This document shows positions 8,621 to 17,692 of a DNA stretch of 64,000 nt, one piece after another. The notes below the pieces were generated by a model. The model worked only from the letters and a program-made list of their open reading frames with translations. It was not told where the DNA came from and made no database searches. Origin of the DNA: an uncultured Lachnospiraceae bacterium. GTDB taxonomy: Bacteria > Bacillota > Clostridia > Lachnospirales > Lachnospiraceae. The stretch lies in NCBI GenBank assembly GCA_910577655.1, contig CAJTOW010000006.1, positions 5,204-69,203 on the forward strand, given 5' to 3'. Each line of letters begins with the position of its first letter. Position 1 is the stretch's first letter. Position numbers and translations under genes: made by a program.

Positions 8621-8805
8621 AACGCTCCCGGTAATTCAAACAAATTAAGCGTGTCCTGGTGTCCTCCCCCAATGATCATGCTCCACATGACGGAAAACAC
8701 CTTTAAGACACGCCCTGCTCCTGGCGCAGTCTGCCCAGAACAAGGATTCTCCCCTGTTCCGGCACCTGAATCCATTATAGCATGGCCGGATGTTTTTGCA
8801 AGGGA

Positions 8806-8841
8806 AAAAGCAAAAACAGCTCCGGGATTGCCGAAGCTGTT
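8806..8841 (-). terminator. Intrinsic terminator after aspartate kinase
   Basis: On the minus strand AACAGCTTCGG pairs with CCGGAGCTGTT across a 5-base loop and runs into a T-rich tract (8806-8816). It lies 12 bp past the aspartate kinase stop. Confidence 0.8.
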
Positions 8842-8852
8842 TGTTACGGTTT

Positions 8853-10178
8853 CTACACTTCCGTTTCCACAAAGATATCGTAAATGGCCCTGATGGCCTG
8901 ATCAAAGTCATTGTTCTTGACTCCGATGATAATATTCAGCTCACTGGAACCCTGGTCAATCATCTTTACATTGATCCGGGCATGGGCCAGGGCGGAGAAG
9001 ATCCTCCCGGCCGTTCCACGGGTAGCTTTCATCCCCCGGCCCACTACCGCGATCAGGGCCAGATCTGATTCCAGCTCCACACCGTCCGGCTCTACCGCCC
9101 TATGGATCCCGGCTATGACAGACTGCTCATACTCCTCGAACTCGGACTGGTGAACCATGATTGTCATGGTGTCGATCCCGGAGGGCATATGCTCAAAGGA
9201 GATGCCGAACTTCTCGAAGACACCCAGAACCTTTCTGCCAAAGCCCACCTCAGAGTTCATCATGGCTTTTTCAATATTGATGGCGCAAAAGCCCTTCTTC
9301 CCCGCGATTCCGGTGATGGTGTACCGGGGCTTCCTGCAGGTGCTTTCCACAATCAGGGTACCCTTGTCATCGGGCTTGTTGGTATTGCGGATATTGATGG
9401 GGATCCCTTCCTTTCGTACAGGGAAGATGGCATCCTCATGAAGGACACTGGCTCCCATATAGGCCAGCTCCCGCAGTTCCTTATAAGTGATAGTCTCAAT
9501 GATCTCCGGATTCTCCACCACCCTTGGATCTGCCACCAGAAAGCCGGACACATCGGTCCAGTTCTCATAGAGATCCGCGTGGATCGCCCGTGCCACAATG
9601 GAGCCTGTTACATCTGAACCGCCACGGGAGAAGGTCTTGATAGTGCCGTCATGCTTTGATCCGTAAAATCCGGGAATCACCGCCCGCTCCACATGCTCCA
9701 GCCGCTCAGCCAGCTCCTTATTGGTATTGTCTGCCTCCAAGTTGCCATTCTCATCAAAGAAGATCACCTCTGCCGCATCAATGAACTCAAAGCCCAGGTA
9801 CTCGGCCATCACGATGCCGTTGAGATACTCGCCCCGGGAAGCCGCATAGTCACGGCCTGCCCCCTTGACAAAATTCTCCTCAATGTTGGCAAATTCATGA
9901 TCCAGATTCAGATTCAGATCCAGACCATTGATGATCTCCTCATAACGCTCCCGGATCTGGTTTAAAATCTTCTTATAGGACGCCCCGGTGGACGCCGCCT
10001 CATAGCATTCATATAAAAGGTCCGTGACCTTGGTATCCTTATTGTTTCTCTTGCCAGGCGCAGAAGGAATCACATAGCGTCTCGTCTTATCCGCGCGGAT
10101 GATATCCCCCACCTTGCGGAACTGTCTTGCGCTGGCAAGGGAACTGCCGCCAAACTTTACTACTTTTCTCACAGCCAT
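8853..10178 (-). CDS. lysC: Aspartate kinase
   Basis: 441 residues from the ATG at 10178. It phosphorylates L-aspartate, the first step towards lysine, threonine and methionine. Visible are the kinase motif VVKFGGSSLA at the N terminus, FSRGGSDVTGS, LHEDAIFPVRKEGIPI, and two C-terminal ACT domains (about residues 300-441) with VGFGRKVLGVFEK and VVGRGMKATRGTAGRIFSAL that would mediate feedback control. A further ATG at 10193 is in frame, but the promoter at 10209-10237 would leave only about nine untranslated bases, whereas GAGGAG precedes the 10178 ATG at close range. It is a single-gene unit with its own promoter and terminator. Confidence 0.93.
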   Translation of the reverse strand: MAVRKVVKFGGSSLASARQFRKVGDIIRADKTRRYVIPSAPGKRNNKDTKVTDLLYECYEAASTGASYKKILNQIRERYEEIINGLDLNLNLDHEFANIEENFVKGAGRDYAASRGEYLNGIVMAEYLGFEFIDAAEVIFFDENGNLEADNTNKELAERLEHVERAVIPGFYGSKHDGTIKTFSRGGSDVTGSIVARAIHADLYENWTDVSGFLVADPRVVENPEIIETITYKELRELAYMGASVLHEDAIFPVRKEGIPINIRNTNKPDDKGTLIVESTCRKPRYTITGIAGKKGFCAINIEKAMMNSEVGFGRKVLGVFEKFGISFEHMPSGIDTMTIMVHQSEFEEYEQSVIAGIHRAVEPDGVELESDLALIAVVGRGMKATRGTAGRIFSALAHARINVKMIDQGSSELNIIIGVKNNDFDQAIRAIYDIFVETEV

Positions 10179-10208
10179 TCTCCTCACGTACATTCTTTTA
10201 ATCCTAAA

Positions 10209-10237
10209 ATAATACTGTAATTCTCGTCTTCTGTCAA
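10209..10237 (-). promoter_or_regulatory. Aspartate kinase promoter
   Basis: TTGACA (10232-10237), 17 bp, TATTAT (10209-10214) on the minus strand. The spacing is ideal and the predicted start of transcription is about 10202, very close to the coding region. Confidence 0.75.
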
Positions 10238-10278
10238 GACCAATTCACGGCCACACCGCGCTGGCTGCCGTTCAGGCG

Positions 10279-10309
10279 GTAACAGTTCAGATACCGCCTG
10301 AACCGTTAC
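10279..10309. repeat. 31-bp hairpin repeat family, copy 2
   Basis: GTAACAGTTCAG faces CTGAACCGTTAC around a loop containing ATACCGC. One A-C mismatch lies in the stem. It sits just past the purL stop and may also work as a processing or termination structure. Confidence 0.75.
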
Positions 10310-10322
10310 GCTCTGGCCACTC

Positions 10323-13300
10323 CTACCTGAAGTACTCCACTCCTGACTCAAACAGCCTCATATCCTGCTGGCCATAGATATTCATGGCCACTGCCTCACC
10401 GCGGCGCTCAGAGTGGGCCATCTTGCCCAGGATCCGGCCATCAGGGCTGGTGATGCCTTCCACGGCCATATAGGAGCCGTTGGGATTCCACAGCTCATCC
10501 ATAGTGGGACGCCCGCAGTCATCCACATACTGGGTAGCCACCTGCCCGTTGGCAAAAAGCTTCTCCAGCCACTCCCTGCCGGCTACGAAGCGGCCCTCTC
10601 CATGGGAAGCCGGGTTGCAGTAGACACCGCCTGCCTCTGCCCCCTTCAGCCACGGGGACTTATCGGAAACCACCTTTGTGTAGACCATTCTGGAAATATG
10701 TCGGCCAATGGTATTCATAGCCAAAGTCGGTGAATCTGCCCTCTGCTCCACGATCTGTCCCTCCGGAAGAAGCCCCAGCTTGATCAGGGCCTGGAAGCCG
10801 TTGCAGATGCCCAGCATCAGACCGTCCCGCTCATATAACAGCTTCTCGATCTCCTCTTTGATCACCGCGTTGCGGAAAACGGTGGCAAAGAACTTGGCGC
10901 TTCCCTCCGGCTCATCGCCTGCGGAGAAGCCGCCGGGGAACATGACGATCTGGGCTTTGGAGATCTCCTTTTTGTACACCTCCACAGAATCCCGGATATC
11001 CGCCGCGTCCAGATTCCGGAACACACGGGTCACCACCCTGGCTCCTGCCCGCTCAAAGGCCTTCCCACTGTCATACTCACAGTTGGTTCCCGGAAATACA
11101 GGGATAAACACACTGGGCTGGGCCAGTTTGTGGCTGCACACATACACATGGTCTGCCTTATATACCTGATCCTGAATCTCGGTCTCTTTCACACCGGACC
11201 TGGTGGGGAATACCCCCTCCAGAGTCTTCGTCCAGTTGTCCTGGGCCTCCTTCAGGGAGATCTCCACCGGGCCATACGTAAAGACCGCACGGGCCAGGAC
11301 CTGGCCGATAAGCGTATAGGACATGGAAAGCTCGCCCACCTTGCCCTCAGGCACCTCACATACGATGTCGCCCCAGCCTGCGCCGAAGAAATCCCGGGGA
11401 TCCACATTGTGTTCGATCTTAAGGCCCAGCCGGTTGCCAAATGCCATCTTGCTGACAGCCTCCGCGATCCCGTGCCGTTCTACAGCATAGGCAGAGATCA
11501 CCCGGCCCGCCTGAATATCCTCATGAAGCTTTCTGTAGCCCTCCATGATCTGCCCATAGACCGGCAGGTCCCAATCATCCCGCTCTGCCTTAAAGACTAC
11601 GATCTTACTTCCCGGCTTCTTGAATTCCGGGGTAATGATATCCCCATGCTTTGCCACATCTACCGCAAAGGAAACCAGGGTCGGGGGGACATTGATCTCC
11701 CCATGCTTCTCGTCATTGAAGGTACCGGACATGCTGTCTTTGCCGCCGATAGAACCCAGGCCGAAGCCAAGCTGGGCATCGTAAGCCCCCAGAAGCGCCG
11801 CAAAGGGTACGCCCCAGCGGGCCGCATCCCCGGTCATCCGCTTGAAATACTCCTGGAAGGTGAAATGAATCTTCTCAAAGTCACCGCCGCAGGCCACAAT
11901 CTTGGCCACAGAGGAAACTACTGCATAGATGGCTCCATGGTAGGGGCTCCAGCTTGACAGATAGGGATCAAAGCCGTAGCTCATCATGGTCACCGTATCC
12001 GTAGTGCCGGACAGCACCGGCAGTCTGGCCACCATGGCCTGGGTCTCGGTCATCTGGTATTTGCCGCCGTAAGGCATCAGGACAGAGCCTGCGCCGATGG
12101 AAGCGTCAAACCGCTCCACCAGTCCTCTCTGGGAGCACACATTGAGATCGGAAAGCATGGAAAGCCATGCTTCCCGCACATCCCCGGTCTCCTGGCGGAT
12201 GAAGGGATTGCCTTCCCTGTCAGGTGTCTCCAGAACCACATCCGCCTCCTGGTGGGCGCCGTTGGTATCCAGAAAAGCACGGCTGATATCCACAATGGTC
12301 TTTCCTCTCCATCTCATGACCAGACGGGGGTTTTCTGTCACCACAGCTACCCGGACTGCCTCCAGGTTCTCTTCCCTGGCAAAGCCCAGGAAGGTCTCCA
12401 CATCCTCCGGATCCAGCACCACTGCCATGCGCTCCTGGGACTCGGAGATAGCGATCTCTGTGCCGTCCAGACCTGCATACTTCTTCGGCACCTTGTCCAG
12501 GTCGATCTCCAGACCCGCAGCCAGCTCGCCGATGGCCACGGATACGCCGCCTGCTCCGAAGTCATTGCATTTCTTGATAATGGAGGATACCTCCGGACGC
12601 CTGAACAGCCTCTGGAGCTTCCGCTCCGTGGGCGCGTTTCCCTTCTGGACCTCCGCGCCGCAGACCTCAATGGAGGCCTCCGTATGCACCTTGGAGGAGC
12701 CGGTGGCGCCGCCGATGCCGTCACGCCCGGTCCGTCCGCCCAGCAGCACGATCACGTCGCCGGGATCCGAGGTCAGACGCTTCACAGAGCTTCTTGGCGC
12801 CGCACCCATGACCGCGCCGATCTCCATACGCTTGGCCACATAGTCCGGATGGTAGACCTCCTTCACATAGCCTGTAGCCAGACCGATCTGGTTGCCATAG
12901 GAACTGTATCCTGCGGCCGCTCCATTGACCAGCTTTCTCTGGGGAAGCTTGCCTGCCAGAGTCTCGGATAAAGAACGGGTAGGGTCAGCCGCGCCGGTGA
13001 TCCGCATGGCCTGGTACACGTAGGTACGGCCAGACAGAGGATCCCGGATGGCACCTCCCAGGCAGGTGGCCGCGCCGCCGAAGGGCTCGATCTCTGTAGG
13101 ATGGTTGTGGGTTTCGTTTTTAAAATTCACCAGCCACTCTTCCTCCACCCCGTCCACAGTCACCGGAACCACGATGCTGCAGGCATTGATCTCCTCTGAC
13201 TCCTCCTGATCCTTAAGCTTTCCCTCTTCCTTAAGCTTTTTCGCTGCCAGAAGGGCCAGGTCCATCAGACAGATGAACTTGTCCTTCCTTTCCCCATAAA

Positions 13301-14087
13301 GCTCATAACGGTCAGACAGGTACCGCCGGTAGGTTGCCTCAACAGGCTTTTTGTAGTCTCCGTCTGTGATGGTGATATTTTTAAGCTCTGTAGAGAAGGT
13401 AGTATGACGGCAGTGGTCTGACCAGTAGGTATCCAGCACACGGATCTCCGTCACTGTAGGATCCCTGTGCTCCTCCTCACGGTAATATTTCTGGATATGA
13501 AGAAAATCCCGGAAGGTCATAGCCAGATTCAGGGAATCGTAAAGGCCTTTCAGTTCCGTCTCCCCATGGTCCCGAAAGCCTTCAAAGGATGCCACATCCC
13601 CAGGCGTCTCGAACACGGTCACCAGTGTCTGAGGCTTGGCCGCGTCTGCCTCCCTGGAATCCACCGGGTTGATGCAGAAGGATTTGACCGCCTTCACCTG
13701 CTCTTCCGTCAGGGTGCCGGACAGCACATAAGTGGTGGCAGACCGGATCACCGGCTCCTCGTCCTCCTTAAGAAGCTTCACACACTGCTCGGCAGAATCT
13801 GCCCGCTGGTCGAACTGTCCCGGCAGGTATTCCACAGAAAATACGGTGTCTTCCTCTGTCTTCGGGAAATCCTCCTCGTACACAAAGTCCACCGGCGGCT
13901 CCGAAAAGATGGTGACCAGGGCTTTCCTATAGGTCTCTTCGGAAATATTTTCCATATCATAACGAATCAGAACCCTCACATCTGATACAGAACTGATGCT
14001 TAAATAGCTGCTGATTTCCTCCCGCAGCTCACCGGCCTTTACGGCAAATTCGGGTTTCTTTTCCACATACACACGTCTTACGGCCAT
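10323..14087 (-). CDS. purL: Phosphoribosylformylglycinamidine synthase, single chain
   Basis: 1254 residues, so the large fused form that carries synthetase and glutaminase in one chain. It converts FGAR, glutamine and ATP to FGAM in purine synthesis. Signatures include DTYWSDHCRHTTF, the loop FKNETHNHPTEIEPFGGAATCLGG, GGRTGRDGIGGATGSS, ECNDFGAGG-like KCNDFGAGGVSVAIGELA and LGSIGGKDSMSGTF. The C-terminal class I glutaminase domain begins near residue 990 (FIPVFPGTNCEYD) with the nucleophile motif MLGICNGFQALIKLG and a late HGEGRF. AGGAGG precedes the ATG. It stands alone in this window, away from other pur genes. Confidence 0.96.
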   Translation of the reverse strand: MAVRRVYVEKKPEFAVKAGELREEISSYLSISSVSDVRVLIRYDMENISEETYRKALVTIFSEPPVDFVYEEDFPKTEEDTVFSVEYLPGQFDQRADSAEQCVKLLKEDEEPVIRSATTYVLSGTLTEEQVKAVKSFCINPVDSREADAAKPQTLVTVFETPGDVASFEGFRDHGETELKGLYDSLNLAMTFRDFLHIQKYYREEEHRDPTVTEIRVLDTYWSDHCRHTTFSTELKNITITDGDYKKPVEATYRRYLSDRYELYGERKDKFICLMDLALLAAKKLKEEGKLKDQEESEEINACSIVVPVTVDGVEEEWLVNFKNETHNHPTEIEPFGGAATCLGGAIRDPLSGRTYVYQAMRITGAADPTRSLSETLAGKLPQRKLVNGAAAGYSSYGNQIGLATGYVKEVYHPDYVAKRMEIGAVMGAAPRSSVKRLTSDPGDVIVLLGGRTGRDGIGGATGSSKVHTEASIEVCGAEVQKGNAPTERKLQRLFRRPEVSSIIKKCNDFGAGGVSVAIGELAAGLEIDLDKVPKKYAGLDGTEIAISESQERMAVVLDPEDVETFLGFAREENLEAVRVAVVTENPRLVMRWRGKTIVDISRAFLDTNGAHQEADVVLETPDREGNPFIRQETGDVREAWLSMLSDLNVCSQRGLVERFDASIGAGSVLMPYGGKYQMTETQAMVARLPVLSGTTDTVTMMSYGFDPYLSSWSPYHGAIYAVVSSVAKIVACGGDFEKIHFTFQEYFKRMTGDAARWGVPFAALLGAYDAQLGFGLGSIGGKDSMSGTFNDEKHGEINVPPTLVSFAVDVAKHGDIITPEFKKPGSKIVVFKAERDDWDLPVYGQIMEGYRKLHEDIQAGRVISAYAVERHGIAEAVSKMAFGNRLGLKIEHNVDPRDFFGAGWGDIVCEVPEGKVGELSMSYTLIGQVLARAVFTYGPVEISLKEAQDNWTKTLEGVFPTRSGVKETEIQDQVYKADHVYVCSHKLAQPSVFIPVFPGTNCEYDSGKAFERAGARVVTRVFRNLDAADIRDSVEVYKKEISKAQIVMFPGGFSAGDEPEGSAKFFATVFRNAVIKEEIEKLLYERDGLMLGICNGFQALIKLGLLPEGQIVEQRADSPTLAMNTIGRHISRMVYTKVVSDKSPWLKGAEAGGVYCNPASHGEGRFVAGREWLEKLFANGQVATQYVDDCGRPTMDELWNPNGSYMAVEGITSPDGRILGKMAHSERRGEAVAMNIYGQQDMRLFESGVEYFR

Positions 14088-14166
14088 GTCATCCTCCTAT
14101 GGTTTTGAATGTACTCCCGGATTTAGGGAATCCGTTTGATTACGGTTGATGGTTGTTGTTAAAAAA

Positions 14167-14211
14167 ATAATACCACAAGATATCTTATGAATAAAATTAA
14201 TATATCTTATG
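14167..14211 (-). promoter_or_regulatory. purL promoter and paired 10-bp repeats
   Basis: On the minus strand TTTATT (14190-14195) and TATTAT (14167-14172) are 17 bp apart. Read on the plus strand, two identical ATATCTTATG copies (14180-14189 and 14202-14211) lie 22 bp apart, about two helical turns, and overlap the promoter. They may bind a purine regulator. Confidence 0.5.
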
Positions 14212-14316
14212 GTATTTATAAGTGCATCTCATTAATATTCTGATTTCAGGGCCAGACAGCCCTTTTACGCTTCCACCATTTCCGGCAGACGCCAGCTCTG
14301 AAAAAGCTTTCTCCTG

Positions 14317-14347
14317 GTAAGAGTCCAAGAGGTATCTGGACTCTTAC
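14317..14347. repeat. 31-bp hairpin repeat family, copy 3 (stem covariant)
   Basis: GTAAGAGTCCA faces TGGACTCTTAC around the loop AGAGGTATC. Compared with other copies, C-G became G-C and T-A became C-G in the stem while pairing is kept. It lies 17 bp after the stop of the sigma-like gene and could terminate that operon. Confidence 0.8.
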
Positions 14348-14364
14348 TCCTCCTGCAAATCGCC

Positions 14365-14880
14365 TCAACCGGCCGGATCTACACTCAGCGCGTCAAGCGT
14401 CAGCTTCATGATATCCTTGATCTCGTCCACGGACATCTTCATCTTCTCTGCCAGCTCCTCCACCGTAGCCTCCCGTCCCAGGTCTTCAGCCATCTGCCGG
14501 GAGATATCCTTTAAGACATTGACCCTGGCTACCACCTCTTCTTCCACCTGGCGCTCCAGCTTCTGCTCCTCAATGGCCGCACGGATGGTGCGGAGTACGG
14601 ACTCCTTCACCTGGCTCTTAAAGTCTCCTTCCTCATATGCTTCCAGGGCCAGGATCAGGCCCATGTTGGCCTCCTGAACCAGATCCGCAGCCGGGATTCC
14701 TTTGTTGCGGAAGCCTGACACCAGCTCTAAGGCGTAGTAGAGCATTCCTTCCAGAAGCCGTTTCCTGGCTCCTTCATCCCCCTCTTTTGCACGGTCCGGC
14801 AGAATCTTCTCCTCCTGGGGCGTGCAGGGCGGAATCTGTTTTAACTCTTCCTGATACATCTGAAATAAACTTTTGCTCAT
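14365..14880 (-). CDS. Sigma-70-like protein without region 4
   Basis: 171 residues. The start resembles sigma region 1.2 (LFQMYQEELKQIPPCTPQEEKIL). Region 2-like helices follow (ADLVQEANMGLILALEAYEEGDF), then a region 3-like helix-turn-helix (DLGREATVEELAEKMKMSVDEI). The sequence then stops. Region 4, which reads the -35 box, is absent, and the aromatic residues of region 2.3 that melt DNA (normally FSTYATWW) read DFKSQVKES. It probably binds core RNA polymerase or another partner without normal promoter recognition. It is the last gene of the ATP-grasp/transglutaminase unit, 18 bp after the second AspA-like gene. Family fairly clear; mode of action unknown. Confidence 0.65.
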   Translation of the reverse strand: MSKSLFQMYQEELKQIPPCTPQEEKILPDRAKEGDEGARKRLLEGMLYYALELVSGFRNKGIPAADLVQEANMGLILALEAYEEGDFKSQVKESVLRTIRAAIEEQKLERQVEEEVVARVNVLKDISRQMAEDLGREATVEELAEKMKMSVDEIKDIMKLTLDALSVDPAG

Positions 14881-14898
14881 AATTTTTCCTTTTCTTTG

Positions 14899-15834
14899 TC
14901 ACTCATGAAGCCTGCGGATGATCTTGAACACAATGGTTCCCTCCATCACCAGTGGATCGCTGTGGGCAAAATAGATGATCCCGTCTGCAGGCGCCAGGAC
15001 CCGGCTGATAATCTCCCCTTCTAATGGATCCAGAATAACGGCCAGCTCCTGGCCCCGGTATACCTCCTCCCCCGGCTCTGCCTGACGCCGGTAGATCCCC
15101 GGCAGCTCATTCTTCACACTGGTCAGGTCATCGTCCCGGATCACACTGGCGATATAGCCGCTATGGCTGGTATACCGCAGAATCCCCACACGGGTCAGAA
15201 ACCGCAGCACCGAGGCCACCGCAACCCTTGCAGAGGCGTCATCCAGACGCCTGGTGGCACTGGTATAGACAGAAAACGCACTGGTATTCCAGATCTGCCA
15301 GTTGTAATTGAGGGTAGCTGTGTCAATAGGCCTGGGCTTGCGGATCACCACATAAGGCAGGCCAAAAAGACTTGCCTGACTGGGATTCTGGAAGCCTGTC
15401 TCCATCATCCGTACATGGGGCACAAAATCCCCTTGTATATAGAAGCTGGGAAACTGAATGCCATAGCTGTAACCCTGGATCGCCCTGAACACCCCGTCCG
15501 CGATCCGCTGGGTGGTCTCCCCGGCATCATAGCCCGGAAACATCCGGTTGATATCCGTATTATCCGTGGCCCAGAAACGTTTCCCGATATTCATGGAGCT
15601 GTGGTTCACAGAGGGGATCACCAGTATCTCATTGCCATTGACCATGGCTCCCTTTTCCTCCAGGTTTTTTAATGCTTTCACCAGCTGGGAACAGATATAG
15701 AGCTGCTGCACCTCGTCTCCCCGCATGGCTCCCACGATGCAGGCAGCCTTCTCTCCCCTGCCGAACCGGTAGCCGTAGATATTCAAGTCATCCCGGTAGC
15801 TGTTCTTCAAAGAATAGATACATTCCTTTTTCAT
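14899..15834 (-). CDS. AspA/AstE-like protein with lost zinc ligands
   Basis: 311 residues, a diverged paralogue of the gene just upstream. The fold-defining segment DNTDINRMFPGYDAGE matches FDLDMNRIFPGDENGA of its partner, including the substrate-binding Asn-Arg. The metal site is gone. The HGDE motif reads RGDE (Arg38), the D-I-H-A motif reads I-Q-F-P (Phe128), and the catalytic Glu segment VVVEMG reads VVIRKP. The C-terminal barrel-like part (GEEVYRGQELAVILDPLEGEI) is retained. It starts with ATGA overlap on its partner and GGAGGTG upstream. It is likely a non-catalytic subunit or binding protein working with the active copy. Confidence 0.75.
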   Translation of the reverse strand: MKKECIYSLKNSYRDDLNIYGYRFGRGEKAACIVGAMRGDEVQQLYICSQLVKALKNLEEKGAMVNGNEILVIPSVNHSSMNIGKRFWATDNTDINRMFPGYDAGETTQRIADGVFRAIQGYSYGIQFPSFYIQGDFVPHVRMMETGFQNPSQASLFGLPYVVIRKPRPIDTATLNYNWQIWNTSAFSVYTSATRRLDDASARVAVASVLRFLTRVGILRYTSHSGYIASVIRDDDLTSVKNELPGIYRRQAEPGEEVYRGQELAVILDPLEGEIISRVLAPADGIIYFAHSDPLVMEGTIVFKIIRRLHE

Positions 15835-16769
15835 GCGAAATCACCTCCCAGAACCCGGGCAATCAGGGAACCGCAGGATACCACCGGATACTCCCGCAGG
15901 GTAAAGAGCATCCCGTGGACCGGCGCCAGCAGCTCCTCCTCCACCGTCCCGTCCAGGGGATTCAGGATGTGCCCGATCACTTCCCCCTCCGCCACATTCA
16001 TCCAGTGTTCCACAGAGGGCACAAAGATGCCGGGGGCATTGGCATTAACAAAGCCTACCATGCCGTCCTGGGAAATGATGGGCTCCTTAGGTGTGATGGT
16101 CTCCCCATCCCAGATCCCCATATCCTTCATGACACAGAAGATGCCGTCCGTCAGCTGGTGACAGAAGGCCCCGGTGATCCGCATGCCCACCCCCATTTCC
16201 ACCACCACCGTAGGCACTCCGATGGAGTTCAGGCTGTGGGCCAGGGTAGATTCCAGCACCGTGGCCGCAGAATGAACCCAGACAAAATCCAGGTTCAGCC
16301 TTCTGGCTATGGGAACCAGCTCTCTGGCTGTATTGACATTGACCCTGGCCTGGGGAATCTCCCGCAGAAAGATATTGCTGGCGTGGATATCGATGCAGAG
16401 ATCCGCGCCGGCAATATCCTGGATAATACGGGATGCCACATACTCCGCCACGGCACCGTTCTCATCTCCCGGGAAGATCCGGTTCATATCCAGGTCAAAC
16501 ATGGGAATCCCGCGGGAAATGGAATCCACCCCCAGGGGATTTAAAGCCGGATATATCTCCACGATCCCTTTCAGACACTCCTTATGCTCCCGGATAATCC
16601 GGTTTATCTCATAACAGACATACTGCCCCTCCAGCTCATCACCATGGGTTCCGGTGACAATGCAGATCCGCTTCTCCTTCCCGGTCACGGTCTCCGGCTG
16701 GATCACATTTTTCACGACTCTCAGACTCTCGTCTACCGCCAGACCGACGGAAACCACTGTCTTCTTCAT
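15831..16769 (-). CDS. Succinylglutamate desuccinylase/aspartoacylase family hydrolase
   Basis: 312 residues of the M14-like AspA/AstE family, zinc enzymes that hydrolyse N-acyl amino acids or trim peptides. The zinc ligands and base are visible: His42 and Glu45 (GTHGDELEG), His129 (CIDIHAS) and Glu191 (VVVEMGVG). The substrate Arg lies in DMNRIFPGDE. The C-terminal domain (GEVIGHILNPLDGTVEEELLAPVHG) looks like a lipoyl/biotinyl-type barrel, as in related deacylases. It overlaps the transglutaminase stop by 4 bp. Given its neighbours, its substrate may be a peptide or gamma-linked product made by the ATP-grasp enzyme. This is inference. Confidence 0.82.
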   Translation of the reverse strand: MKKTVVSVGLAVDESLRVVKNVIQPETVTGKEKRICIVTGTHGDELEGQYVCYEINRIIREHKECLKGIVEIYPALNPLGVDSISRGIPMFDLDMNRIFPGDENGAVAEYVASRIIQDIAGADLCIDIHASNIFLREIPQARVNVNTARELVPIARRLNLDFVWVHSAATVLESTLAHSLNSIGVPTVVVEMGVGMRITGAFCHQLTDGIFCVMKDMGIWDGETITPKEPIISQDGMVGFVNANAPGIFVPSVEHWMNVAEGEVIGHILNPLDGTVEEELLAPVHGMLFTLREYPVVSCGSLIARVLGGDFA

Positions 16770-17548
16770 GCTGTCTCTTCCACCTTTACGAAAATTTGCT
16801 GCGTCTGGGAAGCAAAGCCCAGAAAACAGCCCTTATCCACCGCACCGTCGGCAAAGTCCCGGCCATGGGTCAGCTTGATATAGGTCTCATCCACCATCCG
16901 GTTGTTGGTAGGATCAAAGCCGTACCATCCCCCGTCCATCCAGACCTCCGCCCAGGCATGGGTCTGGCCCTCCCCGGTCATCATCCCCGCCACATACCGG
17001 GCAGGAACTCCCGCCAGTCTGCACAGGCTGATGAAAATATGGGCATAATCCTGGCACACTCCCTCACCTCCGGTCAGAGCCTCCTCTGCCCTGGTCTTCA
17101 CGCCGGTAACTCCCGGCACGTAAACGAACCGTCCGGACAGACGGTTCATCATAAACTGCAGACCAGACCGGTCCCCAGGCAGTCTGCCCAGCTCTTCCTC
17201 TGTCTCCTTTAGAAATCTCCGTATCCCATCCCCCGGCACCGTATAGGCAGACTGGAACCGGTACATAGGGTGAAGAGACTCTCTGCGGAATACTCCGGAC
17301 ACCTGCACGGTCCCCTCTGCCTGAATCTGCAGATGGTCATGGGGAGCCCGCACGGCCCCCGCATATCCCAAGTTGCCAAAGCCGTCTTGCACCTGGTCAA
17401 TGGTATCCGCCGGCGTGATCTGGCAGGCAAACTGCTCTATTTTCTGATTGTCATCTTCCATAGGGATGCAGCGGATCAGGAAATGGTGGTCCTGGACCAT
17501 CTGGCTTAAATCCAGCCGCATCTGATAGAGAAAATGCAGTTTTTTCAA
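16766..17548 (-). CDS. Transglutaminase-like cysteine protease
   Basis: 260 residues with a TTG start, chosen because GAGGTG lies six bases ahead and no ATG fits. Residues about 1-110 form the bacterial transglutaminase N-terminal region (beta-rich), and residues 130-230 the papain-like core. The triad is Cys165 (GGEGVCQDYAHIF), His197 (GQTHAWAEVW) and Asp212 (GFDPTNN). The protein has no signal peptide, so it acts in the cytoplasm, probably hydrolysing an amide or peptide bond. Pairing with alpha-E and permuted ATP-grasp proteins is a known genomic association of uncharacterised peptide-modifying systems. It is separated from the alpha-E gene by 144 bp that contain a small hairpin. Confidence 0.85.
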   Translation of the reverse strand: MKKLHFLYQMRLDLSQMVQDHHFLIRCIPMEDDNQKIEQFACQITPADTIDQVQDGFGNLGYAGAVRAPHDHLQIQAEGTVQVSGVFRRESLHPMYRFQSAYTVPGDGIRRFLKETEEELGRLPGDRSGLQFMMNRLSGRFVYVPGVTGVKTRAEEALTGGEGVCQDYAHIFISLCRLAGVPARYVAGMMTGEGQTHAWAEVWMDGGWYGFDPTNNRMVDETYIKLTHGRDFADGAVDKGCFLGFASQTQQIFVKVEETA

Positions 17549-17692
17549 ATTATCACCTCAAAGTATATTACTATTCATGAAGCGCAATCTTCTTGTCTGA
17601 CTGCGCCGGACAAGGAGCATCAGGCGTCCGCTTTCAGAAAGCCGTGTTTTATGAAAGGCATCTTATCCGGATATATATATGCTCCGGCGCCG

